Assembly (NCBI RefSeq): GCF_021165935.1
Contig: NZ_CP088953.1
Location: 1,969,501-2,033,500 of the forward strand
Direction: 5' to 3'
Origin: Microbulbifer elongatus
GTDB taxonomy: Bacteria; Pseudomonadota; Gammaproteobacteria; Pseudomonadales; Cellvibrionaceae
Length of the DNA: 64,000 nucleotides
In this document: one piece after another, positions 54,505 to 62,515 of the stretch
How positions within the stretch are numbered: position 1 is the first letter of the stretch
How the letters are laid out: every line of letters begins with the position of its first letter
Notes under the pieces: generated by a model
The model's input: the letters and a program-made list of their open reading frames with translations, nothing else
Told to the model about the DNA's origin: nothing
Database searches by the model: none
Program-made: the position numbers and the translations under genes

Positions 54505-55041
54505 TCACAGCTTGCGCTCAATCACCCCCCGGTGCAGCCCAAAGGCCCCTTTTTCCCGATCGCTGAAATAGTGTTTCAGCGTCTGCGTCATCACCGGAAA
54601 TGCCATCTCTTCCCAGGGGATATCCCCCTCGTCAAACAGTGCCACCTCCAGTGATTCCGGCCCGGCACCGAAGTTGGTGTCGGTGAGTTCGCCACGGTAA
54701 ATCAGGTACACCTGGTTGATATGGGGAATGTCGTAAACGGAAAACAGCTCGTCCACACGCAGGTTGGCGCGGGCCTCCTCCCAGGATTCACGCAGTGCAC
54801 CCTGCTCGCTACTCTCGCCATTTTCCATAAACCCCGCAGGCAGGGTCCAGAGTCCGTAGCGGGGTTCAATGGCGCGTTTGCATAGCAATACCTGATCCCC
54901 CAGATAGGGCAGGGTGCCGACGATGACCCGGGGGTTTACGTAGTGGATGGCCCCGCAATCGTGGCACAGGTGCCGGGGGCGGTCGTCCCCGGCGGGGATC
55001 TCGAATACAACGGTGTGGCCGCAATGGCTGCAAAATTTCAT
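54505..55041 (-). CDS. Nudix hydrolase with zinc ribbon
   Basis: 178 residues. An N-terminal zinc ribbon (FCSHCGH, HLCHDCGAIHY) is followed by a Nudix domain. The Nudix box reads GFMENGESSEQGALRESWEE and then ARA, so the Gly after the Glu pair is replaced by Arg, as in other zinc-ribbon Nudix proteins of this group. The substrate is unknown; NADH pyrophosphatase-like proteins share the ribbon-plus-Nudix layout but are longer. The minus-strand start is 55041 (MKFCSHCGH). The efflux gene on the other strand begins about 100 bases away, so the two are divergent. Confidence 0.88.
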   Translation of the reverse strand: MKFCSHCGHTVVFEIPAGDDRPRHLCHDCGAIHYVNPRVIVGTLPYLGDQVLLCKRAIEPRYGLWTLPAGFMENGESSEQGALRESWEEARANLRVDELFSVYDIPHINQVYLIYRGELTDTNFGAGPESLEVALFDEGDIPWEEMAFPVMTQTLKHYFSDREKGAFGLHRGVIERKL

Positions 55042-55143
55042 GGCGCAAGTATACCCTCGGTCGCAGGGAGCGCCAGTCTGTCCGCCATCTTCCTTCTATA
55101 GTGGTAAGTAGGATTTTTGTGCGGTAGCGATGGCTGATTTTCC

Positions 55144-56505
55144 ATGGCGCGTTTTCTCGTTTTTGTGATTGCCATTCTTGTGTCGGCCTGTGGCAAGCAA
55201 GAAGAACAGGCCAAGCCCAAACCGCCCCCGGTTGAAGTACTGGCGGTGCGCGCGCATCAGGTGGTCCCCCGTTACGAGTATGTCGGGCGGGTGGAAGCGA
55301 CGGATGAATACAAGGTGCGCCCCCGGGTAGAGGGGTATATCGAGACGCGCAATTTCGTGGAGGGGCAGCTGGTACAGAAAGGCGAGCTGCTGTATCAGAT
55401 TGATCCCAAGCCGTTTATTGCGGCGCTGGATAACCAGCGCGCCAACCTGGCACAGGCGCGCTCGGCCCTGCAGGTGGCACAGCGCAATTACCGGCGCGGC
55501 AGAGAGCTGATTAAAACCGGCGCCATCAGCAAGATGCAGATGGATGAGCTCACCGGCAATTTCGAAGAAGCGGAATCCAAGGTGGCCGCGATCCAGGCGG
55601 ATGTGGAATCCGCCCAGCTCAATCTTTCCTATACCGAAATCCGCGCTCCGCTGACCGGTCTTATCGGCCGCACGGAGTATACCGAGGGCTCCCTCGTCGG
55701 GCCCAGCACTGAACCGCTGACCTCTATCGTGCGCATGGATCCGATCTACGTCACCTTCGAGGTGCCGGAGAACCGTCTGTTTGCGGTACAGGAGGAAACG
55801 GAGCGGCGGCGTCAGCAGGGCTTGGCGCCGGTAAAACGGGAAGTGCGTATCAAGCAGCCGGACGGAAAGCTTTACCCGTACCCGGGTCTGGTGGTGTTTG
55901 TGGATAACCAGATCGACCAGGCGACCGGTTCCGCGCTGGTGCGGGCGCGCTTCCCCAACCCCGAGCGCCTGCTGGTACAGGGGCAGTTCGCCCGCGTCGT
56001 GATCAGCGTGTTTGCCGGCGCCGAAGCGGTCAAACCGCTGGTGCCCCAGGCGGCTGTGCTCGAGGATATGCAGGGGCATTTCGTATACGTGATCGACGAC
56101 AAGAATATTGCCGAGAAACGTTTTCTCAAACTCGGACAGCGGGAAAACGCGCTGTGGGCGGTGGAAGACGGCCTCAAACCGGGGGAGCGGATTGCGGTCA
56201 ATGGTCTGCAGCGGATCAGCAATGAGCAGCCGGTAGCACCGCAGAATGTGGCATTGGATCCCTATAAAGGCATCAAGACCGAGCGCCCTCCCACCCAGAC
56301 CAGCCCAGTGACCGAGTTCCGTGAAGGCGAGGTTTCTCCCCGGGAACGCCGCCAGTCCGGCGCGTCCGGCACCGGCTCTGATCTGCAGCAGATCGAGGCG
56401 GAAATGCGGGATGGCAGCGGGCAGAAATTACCGGAGCCGGACAGTGAACACGGCGACCCCCTGGGGCAGGAACAGGAACCGGATGCCTATTTTGATGGCA
56501 AGTAA
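55144..56505 (+). CDS. RND efflux periplasmic adaptor (membrane fusion protein)
   Basis: A 453-residue MexA/AcrA-type adaptor. A lipoprotein signal ends at LVSAC (C16). Lipoyl halves flank a coiled-coil hairpin (about 100-160, ALQVAQRNYRRGRELIKTGA), followed by beta-barrel and membrane-proximal domains (DPIYVTFEVPENRLF, VLEDMQGHFVYVI). After about residue 378 there is an unusual tail of about 75 residues rich in Glu, Pro, Ser and Gln that adaptors of this class lack. The RND pump gene follows after 33 bases. No TolC-type outer-membrane gene is adjacent, so a shared one elsewhere is expected. Confidence 0.93.
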   Translation: MARFLVFVIAILVSACGKQEEQAKPKPPPVEVLAVRAHQVVPRYEYVGRVEATDEYKVRPRVEGYIETRNFVEGQLVQKGELLYQIDPKPFIAALDNQRANLAQARSALQVAQRNYRRGRELIKTGAISKMQMDELTGNFEEAESKVAAIQADVESAQLNLSYTEIRAPLTGLIGRTEYTEGSLVGPSTEPLTSIVRMDPIYVTFEVPENRLFAVQEETERRRQQGLAPVKREVRIKQPDGKLYPYPGLVVFVDNQIDQATGSALVRARFPNPERLLVQGQFARVVISVFAGAEAVKPLVPQAAVLEDMQGHFVYVIDDKNIAEKRFLKLGQRENALWAVEDGLKPGERIAVNGLQRISNEQPVAPQNVALDPYKGIKTERPPTQTSPVTEFREGEVSPRERRQSGASGTGSDLQQIEAEMRDGSGQKLPEPDSEHGDPLGQEQEPDAYFDGK

Positions 56506-56538
56506 TTTTCCTGGCCCCCGAATCAGGGGGGTGACGCA

Positions 56539-59500
56539 ATGATCAGTGCGACGTTTATCCGGCGTCCGCGTTTTGCGCTGGTGATCTCGATCCTGATCAC
56601 CCTGGCAGGCGTGCTGTCGCTGCCGCTGCTCCCCATTGCCCAGTTCCCCGACATCACCCCACCGACTGTCGTGGTAACCGCCTCCTATCCCTGCGCCAGC
56701 GCGGAGGTGATGCGCGACAGTGTTGCCGAGCCCATCGAGGCACAGGTGAACGGGGTGGAGGGCATGAAATACATGTCGTCCACCAGCAGCAATGACGGCA
56801 CCTATACCCTGACCGTGACCTTTGAAAGCGGTTATGACGGCGACATTGCCCAGGTCAATGTGCAGAACCGGGTACAGCAGGCGACACCGAGCCTGCCGGA
56901 TGAGGTGACCCGCAGCGGGGTCACTGTGGAGAAAAAGTCCAACACCATATTGCTGGTGGTCAATCTGCTGTCAAAGGACGACAAGTTCGACACACTGTTT
57001 CTCGCCAACTATGGCGACATCTTTGTCAAAGATGAGCTGTCTCGGATCGATGGGGTCAGTGACGTACAGATTCTTGGGGCGCAGAATTACGCCATGCGCC
57101 TGTGGTTGAATCCGGACAAAATGGCCGCCCTGGATGTCACCGCGAATGATGTGATCGCGGCAATCCGCGCGCAAAACCTGCAGGTGGCCGCGGGCAAAAT
57201 CGGCGCGCCACCCATCAAGCAGGATCAGCAGTTTCAATACAGCATTCTCGCCCAGGGACGTCTGGAGAGCGTCGAGGAGTTCGAGAATATCAGCATTCGT
57301 TCCAGACCGGATGGCGGTATTGTGCGGATGCGGGATATTTCCCGCGTGGAACTGGGTAGCCAGAGTTATAGCGCCTACGGGGAACTGGATGGACAGCCTT
57401 CCGCGGTAATGGCGATCTATCAGTTACCTGACGCCAACGCCTTGGATGTGGCGAATAAAATCCGCGAAAAAGTGGATCAATTGGCGCGACATTTCCCGGA
57501 AGGCCTGGAATCGGAGATCATCTACGACACCACCGGGTTTGTAAAAGCCTCCATTGAGGAAGTGGTGGAAACACTGGTCATTGCACTGTTGCTGGTGATC
57601 CTGGTGGTGTTCGTGTTCCTGCAGGACTGGCGCGCCACACTGATTCCCGCCATCGCCATTCCGGTGTCACTGATCGGTACCTTTGCGGTGATGCTGGCGC
57701 TGGGAATGACCATCAATACGGTCACTCTGTTTGCGTTGATTCTCGCCATTGGCATTGTGGTGGATGATGCCATTATCGTGGTGGAAAACACCCAGCGCCT
57801 GCTGGGAGAGGGACTGGAGCCCAAAGAAGCGGCCATGGAATCCATGCGCGAGGTTACCGGCCCGGTCATTGCCACTACCGCTGTGCTCTTTTCCGTGTTT
57901 GTGCCGGTGATGCTGATGCCGGGGCTGACCGGGAAAATGTATCAGCAGTTTGCCTTTACTATTTCGATCGCGGTTTTTATTTCCTCTGTAAATGCCCTTA
58001 CTCTGAGCCCCTCGCTTAGCGCTGTTCTGCTACGGGCACCGACAGGAGAGGGCGAGCACGGTGAGAAACTGACGGGCGTATTCGGATTTTTCAACCGCTT
58101 TTTACAGCGTGCGACCCAGTTTTATATGCGTATCGTGCGCTTTTTCGTGCGCGTGCCGCTGCTTGGGATTGCCACGATTGTTGGTGTCGGCGTGCTGTGT
58201 TTCGTTTTATTCCGGGTGGTGCCCACGGGATTTATTCCCAATGAGGATCAGGGATACTTCATGATGAACGTGCAGCTTCCCGATGGTGCCTCCCTGAAGC
58301 GTACCGCGCCGGTAGTGGAAAAACTGAGTGCGGAGATCAACAAGCTCGACGGGGTCGCCCATGTGATGGCAGTGCCGGGCTACAGTCTGCTGTCCAACAG
58401 TCTCGCATCCAACACCGCCTTTATGATTGTGATTCTGCACCCCTGGGAGGAGCGGGCCGCACCGGCACTCAATCAGTTCGCGATTCTGGACAAGGTTCAG
58501 AAGCTGGGTGCGGCGGTACCGGAAGCGCAGGTACGCGCCTTCCCGGTGCCCGCGTTGCCGGGGCTGGGTACCATCGGTGGTTTTGAGTTTGTGCTGGAAG
58601 ACCTGCAGGGGCGAGACATTCAGGAGCTGGCGGGGGTGCTCTACGCTTTGCTCGGTGCGGCAAATCAGCGCCCGGAAATTGCCCAGGCGTTTACCACCTA
58701 TCAGGCTGCATCGCCGCAACTGGAACTGCACCTGGACAAGGACAAGGCGCATATTCTCGGTCTGCAGCTTTCCGATGTCTATCTCACCCTGCAGACTTAT
58801 CTGGGCAGTTACTACGTCAATGATTTCAATCGTTTCGGTAAAGTGTTTCAGGTGCTCGCCCAGGCGGATGCGGAGTACCGCGACAGCGAAGAAGATCTGA
58901 GTGGCTTTTTTGTGCGCGCTAACAGTGGTGGCCTGGTACCGGTCAGTTCGGTTGCCGAGGTGAAACCCATCGTCGCGCCGCAAACGGTACAGCGGTACAA
59001 CCTGTACAACAGTATTACCATCAACGGCGCCGCTGCGGCGGGGTACTCCAGTGGTGAGGCCATGCAGGCCATGGAATTGCTGGGGAATCACTTGCCCGAA
59101 GGTTATGGTTACGAGTGGACCGGGTCGAGCCTGGAAGAAATCAGCGCGGGCAACCTGGCGCCCATTCTGTTTGCACTGGCGATCGTATTCGCATACCTGT
59201 TTCTGGTGGCGCAGTACGAGAGCTGGAGCATTCCCATCGCGGTGCTGCTCGCGATTCCGATTGCTATCGGCGGTGGCCTGCTGGCCAGTTTTGTGATGGG
59301 GCGCGACAGCGACCTTTACACACAGATCGGGCTGGTACTGCTGATTGCGATGGCGGCCAAGACCGCGATTCTGATGGTGGAATTTGCAGTGTTGCAGCGG
59401 GACACCGGACTATCCGTGGAAGAATCGGCGCTGCAGGCCACGCGTCTGCGCTTTCGCGCGGTGCTGATGACGGCACTGGCGTTTGTGCTGGGTATTTTTC

Positions 59501-59718
59501 CTCTGGTGATCGCTACCGGTGCCGGCGCCGCCAGCCGCGTGTCCCTCGGCCTTGCGGTATTTGGTGGCATGCTTGCTGCAAGTATTTTCTCTACTTTCCT
59601 GGTGCCCATCTATTACGCGCTGGTGCAATCCCTGCGCGAGAAAGTGAAAGGCGGCCACCAACCCATGGATAAAGGGCAGGGCGAAAGCAAACCGGTGCAC
59701 AAGCCGGATGCTGGCTGA
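56539..59718 (+). CDS. HAE1-family RND multidrug efflux pump
   Basis: A 1059-residue inner-membrane proton-drug antiporter of the AcrB/MexB type. The N-terminus ISATFIRRPRFALVISIL and the repeated 12-helix layout with two large periplasmic loops are typical. The helix-4 motif GIVVDDAIIVVENTQR carries the paired Asp residues of proton translocation, with the Lys partner expected in helix 10. FIPNEDQGYFMMNVQLP opens the second half. The C-terminal tail (about 25 residues) is Lys/Gly-rich. It works with the adaptor just upstream. No local repressor gene is visible. Confidence 0.96.
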   Translation: MISATFIRRPRFALVISILITLAGVLSLPLLPIAQFPDITPPTVVVTASYPCASAEVMRDSVAEPIEAQVNGVEGMKYMSSTSSNDGTYTLTVTFESGYDGDIAQVNVQNRVQQATPSLPDEVTRSGVTVEKKSNTILLVVNLLSKDDKFDTLFLANYGDIFVKDELSRIDGVSDVQILGAQNYAMRLWLNPDKMAALDVTANDVIAAIRAQNLQVAAGKIGAPPIKQDQQFQYSILAQGRLESVEEFENISIRSRPDGGIVRMRDISRVELGSQSYSAYGELDGQPSAVMAIYQLPDANALDVANKIREKVDQLARHFPEGLESEIIYDTTGFVKASIEEVVETLVIALLLVILVVFVFLQDWRATLIPAIAIPVSLIGTFAVMLALGMTINTVTLFALILAIGIVVDDAIIVVENTQRLLGEGLEPKEAAMESMREVTGPVIATTAVLFSVFVPVMLMPGLTGKMYQQFAFTISIAVFISSVNALTLSPSLSAVLLRAPTGEGEHGEKLTGVFGFFNRFLQRATQFYMRIVRFFVRVPLLGIATIVGVGVLCFVLFRVVPTGFIPNEDQGYFMMNVQLPDGASLKRTAPVVEKLSAEINKLDGVAHVMAVPGYSLLSNSLASNTAFMIVILHPWEERAAPALNQFAILDKVQKLGAAVPEAQVRAFPVPALPGLGTIGGFEFVLEDLQGRDIQELAGVLYALLGAANQRPEIAQAFTTYQAASPQLELHLDKDKAHILGLQLSDVYLTLQTYLGSYYVNDFNRFGKVFQVLAQADAEYRDSEEDLSGFFVRANSGGLVPVSSVAEVKPIVAPQTVQRYNLYNSITINGAAAAGYSSGEAMQAMELLGNHLPEGYGYEWTGSSLEEISAGNLAPILFALAIVFAYLFLVAQYESWSIPIAVLLAIPIAIGGGLLASFVMGRDSDLYTQIGLVLLIAMAAKTAILMVEFAVLQRDTGLSVEESALQATRLRFRAVLMTALAFVLGIFPLVIATGAGAASRVSLGLAVFGGMLAASIFSTFLVPIYYALVQSLREKVKGGHQPMDKGQGESKPVHKPDAG

Positions 59719-59791
59719 TTCTCTGAACGGGGGTGGGATTCGGTGTATAGTGAAAAAGATACCGTGAGCTGGAGGCAGCACTCAAACAGCC

Positions 59792-60403
59792 ATGTTGAAA
59801 ACCATAGAAAAGAAATTTTCTGCAGTCAGGGATGAGCTGCAGGCACGGGTTCCCCAGGGGCCGGATTTACACGGCCACGCGGCGGTTCTGCTGGCGCTGA
59901 CGGACGAGCCCGACCCGCAGGTCATTCTGACGCTGCGCTCGCAGCAACTATCGAGTCATTCCGGGGAAGTCTCCCTGCCCGGTGGGCGCTGGGATGATAC
60001 TGACCCCTCTCTTGAATACACCGCACTCCGCGAAACCCATGAAGAGATCGGCCTGCCCGCGGATCAGGTGCGTATGCTTGGCCCCCTGTGGACCCGGACT
60101 ACACGCTGGCAGGTGGAAGTGACGCCCTGGCTCGGTATTGTACCCGCCGATGCGCCGCTGACGCCCAACCCCGGTGAGCTGGACGCCATTTTCCGGGTGC
60201 CGCTGGCCTGGTTTTTCGATGATCCACGTATCCGTACCGACCGTATCACCATCGACCAGACCCGCATCTACCTGCCCGCCTATGAATACGAGGGTTACGA
60301 GATCTGGGGGTTCACCGCCGGGGTGCTGACGGAATTTCTGGTTCGGGTACTGGATGTCCCCATTGGTCGCCGGGACGACGTGCCAGTCCGGGCCCTGAGC
60401 TAA
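59792..60403 (+). CDS. nudL: CoA pyrophosphatase-type Nudix hydrolase (NudL)
   Basis: A 203-residue Nudix enzyme likely to cleave CoA and derivatives to 4'-phosphopantetheine and 3',5'-ADP. The CoA-specific motif is TLRSQQLSSHSGEVSLPGG, followed by the Nudix box GRWDDTDPSLEYTALRETHE and EIG. Length fits NudL (about 190-200). The upstream 73 bases after the RND gene show no terminator, so partial read-through is possible. A REP-like hairpin follows its stop by nine bases. Confidence 0.9.
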   Translation: MLKTIEKKFSAVRDELQARVPQGPDLHGHAAVLLALTDEPDPQVILTLRSQQLSSHSGEVSLPGGRWDDTDPSLEYTALRETHEEIGLPADQVRMLGPLWTRTTRWQVEVTPWLGIVPADAPLTPNPGELDAIFRVPLAWFFDDPRIRTDRITIDQTRIYLPAYEYEGYEIWGFTAGVLTEFLVRVLDVPIGRRDDVPVRALS

Positions 60404-60412
60404 TGCGCTACT

Positions 60413-60437
60413 TGTAGGAGCCTTCAAGGCACCTACA
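60413..60437. repeat. REP-like hairpin (TGTAGGAG type) after nudL
   Basis: TGTAGG (60413-60418) pairs with CCTACA (60432-60437). An A-A mismatch, then GCCT/AGGC and a TCA loop complete the hairpin. The TGTAGGAG start resembles the classical Pseudomonas REP family. It may also act as a weak terminator for nudL. Confidence 0.6.
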
Positions 60438-60491
60438 GAAAGTGCGGGCCACGGTCAGGTATACTGCGCCTCTGAGTTACCGAGACAGACC

Positions 60492-62312
60492 ATGCCCAGA
60501 CCCAAGTCCGCCGTCGCTCTGCAAGATGTCCACTGGAGTGCGCTCAAAACCCTGTTCCCCTATCTGCTGGAGTTCAAGCGTCCGGTTATTCTGGCGCTGC
60601 TGTGCCTGGTGGGTGCCAAGGCCGCCAGTGTCGGGCTGCCTTTCCTGCTCAAGCATATTGTCGATGACCTGGACGGTGCCGGCGGTGTCGCGTCGGCCAT
60701 GGCGTTGCCACTGGGGCTGCTGCTGGCCTATGGCTTTGTCCGGTTTTCCTCGGTGCTTTTCGGCGAGCTGCGGGACACGATTTTCGGGCGCGTGACCGAG
60801 CGCGCCCAGCGCCGGGTCGGGCTGGAAGTATTTCAGCACCTGCACCGGCTGGATCTGGATTACCACCTGAATCGCCGTACCGGTGGCCTATCTCGGGATA
60901 TCGAGCGGGGCAATTCCGGCATTGGGTTTCTGATGCGGTTTATGGTGTTCAACATCGTGCCCACACTGGTGGAAATCCTGATGGTGGTGGGGTTGCTGTG
61001 GTGGAATTACAGCGTCAGTTTTGCGCTGCTGGTACTCGGTGCTGTCGCCGCGTACATCGGCTTCTCGGTGGTTGCAACGGAGTGGCGCACGGGATTTGTT
61101 CGGGAATTGAACCAGGCGGAATCCCGCAGCAGTAGCCGCGCAGTGGACAGCCTGCTGAACTACGAGACGGTAAAATATTTCGGCAACGAACAGCACGAAG
61201 CCCGCCATTACGATCGCGAGCTGGCCACCTGGGAGAAAGCGCGACGCAAGAACCGACTGTCCCTGCTTGGACTGAATGCGGGGCAGGCTTTGATTATCGC
61301 CGCGGCCATGTGTGGCGCCATGGTCATGGCCGCTGTCAATGTCACCCGCGGCGACATGACCATCGGTGACTTTGTGCTGATCAATGCGGTGATGATGCAG
61401 ATTTTCATTCCACTCAATTTTCTTGGTTTTGTGTATCGCGAAATGAAAGGTGCACTGGCAAATATCGAGAAAATGTTTTCCATTCTCGAAGTGAAGCCGG
61501 CCATCGAGAATGCGCCCAGGGCCAGTGAACTGGATATCCAGCGGGGCGCCATCGAATTTCGCGATGTCCATTTTGGTTACACCCCGCAGCGGGAGATTCT
61601 GAAGGGGGTCAGCTTTCGTGTGGCGCCCAAGCAGAAGGTAGCGATTGTGGGAGCGAGTGGCGCCGGTAAGTCCACCCTGTTCAAGCTGCTTTTCCGGTTC
61701 TATGACGTCGACCGGGGCAGTATTCTGGTGGATGGACAGGATGTGCGCGAGGTCTGTCAGGAGTCTCTTCGCAGCGCCATCGGCGTCGTGCCGCAGGATA
61801 CGGTGTTGTTCAATCAGTCCATTCTGGAAAATGTGCGCTATGGCCGTGTGGATGCCACGGACGACGAAGTCCGGGAAGCCATTCGCCACGCACAATTGGA
61901 CAGTTTTATCGCACAGCTTCCCGAAGGCGTGCACACCACCGTCGGTGAGCGCGGCCTGAAACTCTCGGGGGGCGAAAAACAGCGTGTTGCCATTGCCCGC
62001 GCCATTCTCAAGCATCCCCCGATTATGGTATTTGACGAGGCGACCTCCAGTCTCGACAGTCATTCGGAGCAGGGCATTCTGCACGCCCTGCAGGAGATCG
62101 CCAGGGAGCAGACCACTCTGGTGATTGCGCACCGCCTGTCTACCGTGGTGGATGCGGATCTGATTCTGGTAATGGATCAGGGGCAGGTGGTGGAGCAGGG
62201 GAGCCATCGGGATCTGATCGCGGCAGAGGGGCACTATGCCACACTGTGGCGGATGCAGCAGCAGGAAAGGGCGGCACAGATCGGGGAGGACGCGACGCCG
62301 CAGGTTACCTGA
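60492..62312 (+). CDS. Atm1-type ABC exporter (fused permease and ATPase)
   Basis: A 606-residue half-transporter, active as a homodimer. Six membrane helices (about 30-320) with TGGLSRDIERG and VDSLLNYETVKYFGNEQHE are characteristic of the Atm1/ABCB7 group that exports glutathione-type metal or persulfide compounds. The nucleotide-binding domain has Walker A GASGAGKST, signature LSGGEKQRVAIARAIL, Walker B IMVFDEATSSLD and the switch His in IAHRLSTVV. The exact substrate is not known for bacterial members of this branch, though heavy-metal or glutathione conjugates are usual. An imperfect hairpin followed by a T-run at 62323-62359 may end the transcript. Confidence 0.92.
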   Translation: MPRPKSAVALQDVHWSALKTLFPYLLEFKRPVILALLCLVGAKAASVGLPFLLKHIVDDLDGAGGVASAMALPLGLLLAYGFVRFSSVLFGELRDTIFGRVTERAQRRVGLEVFQHLHRLDLDYHLNRRTGGLSRDIERGNSGIGFLMRFMVFNIVPTLVEILMVVGLLWWNYSVSFALLVLGAVAAYIGFSVVATEWRTGFVRELNQAESRSSSRAVDSLLNYETVKYFGNEQHEARHYDRELATWEKARRKNRLSLLGLNAGQALIIAAAMCGAMVMAAVNVTRGDMTIGDFVLINAVMMQIFIPLNFLGFVYREMKGALANIEKMFSILEVKPAIENAPRASELDIQRGAIEFRDVHFGYTPQREILKGVSFRVAPKQKVAIVGASGAGKSTLFKLLFRFYDVDRGSILVDGQDVREVCQESLRSAIGVVPQDTVLFNQSILENVRYGRVDATDDEVREAIRHAQLDSFIAQLPEGVHTTVGERGLKLSGGEKQRVAIARAILKHPPIMVFDEATSSLDSHSEQGILHALQEIAREQTTLVIAHRLSTVVDADLILVMDQGQVVEQGSHRDLIAAEGHYATLWRMQQQERAAQIGEDATPQVT

Positions 62313-62515
62313 TGCCTCTCCTGTGGCACCCGAAAGCATACTTTGGCGCCATATGTTTTTCTCTGCCGGAAAGGTGCCACGTATTTTTCTATCCTTGCCC
62401 ATAATTGCAGTCAAATATCCGGCGCCCGCCCGGTGAAATGGCGCGCCTGGACATCTTTCGTGGCCACAATTAATGTGGCTCGCGCTATCCAATAAAACAA
62501 CAGGCAGGAACCTGA

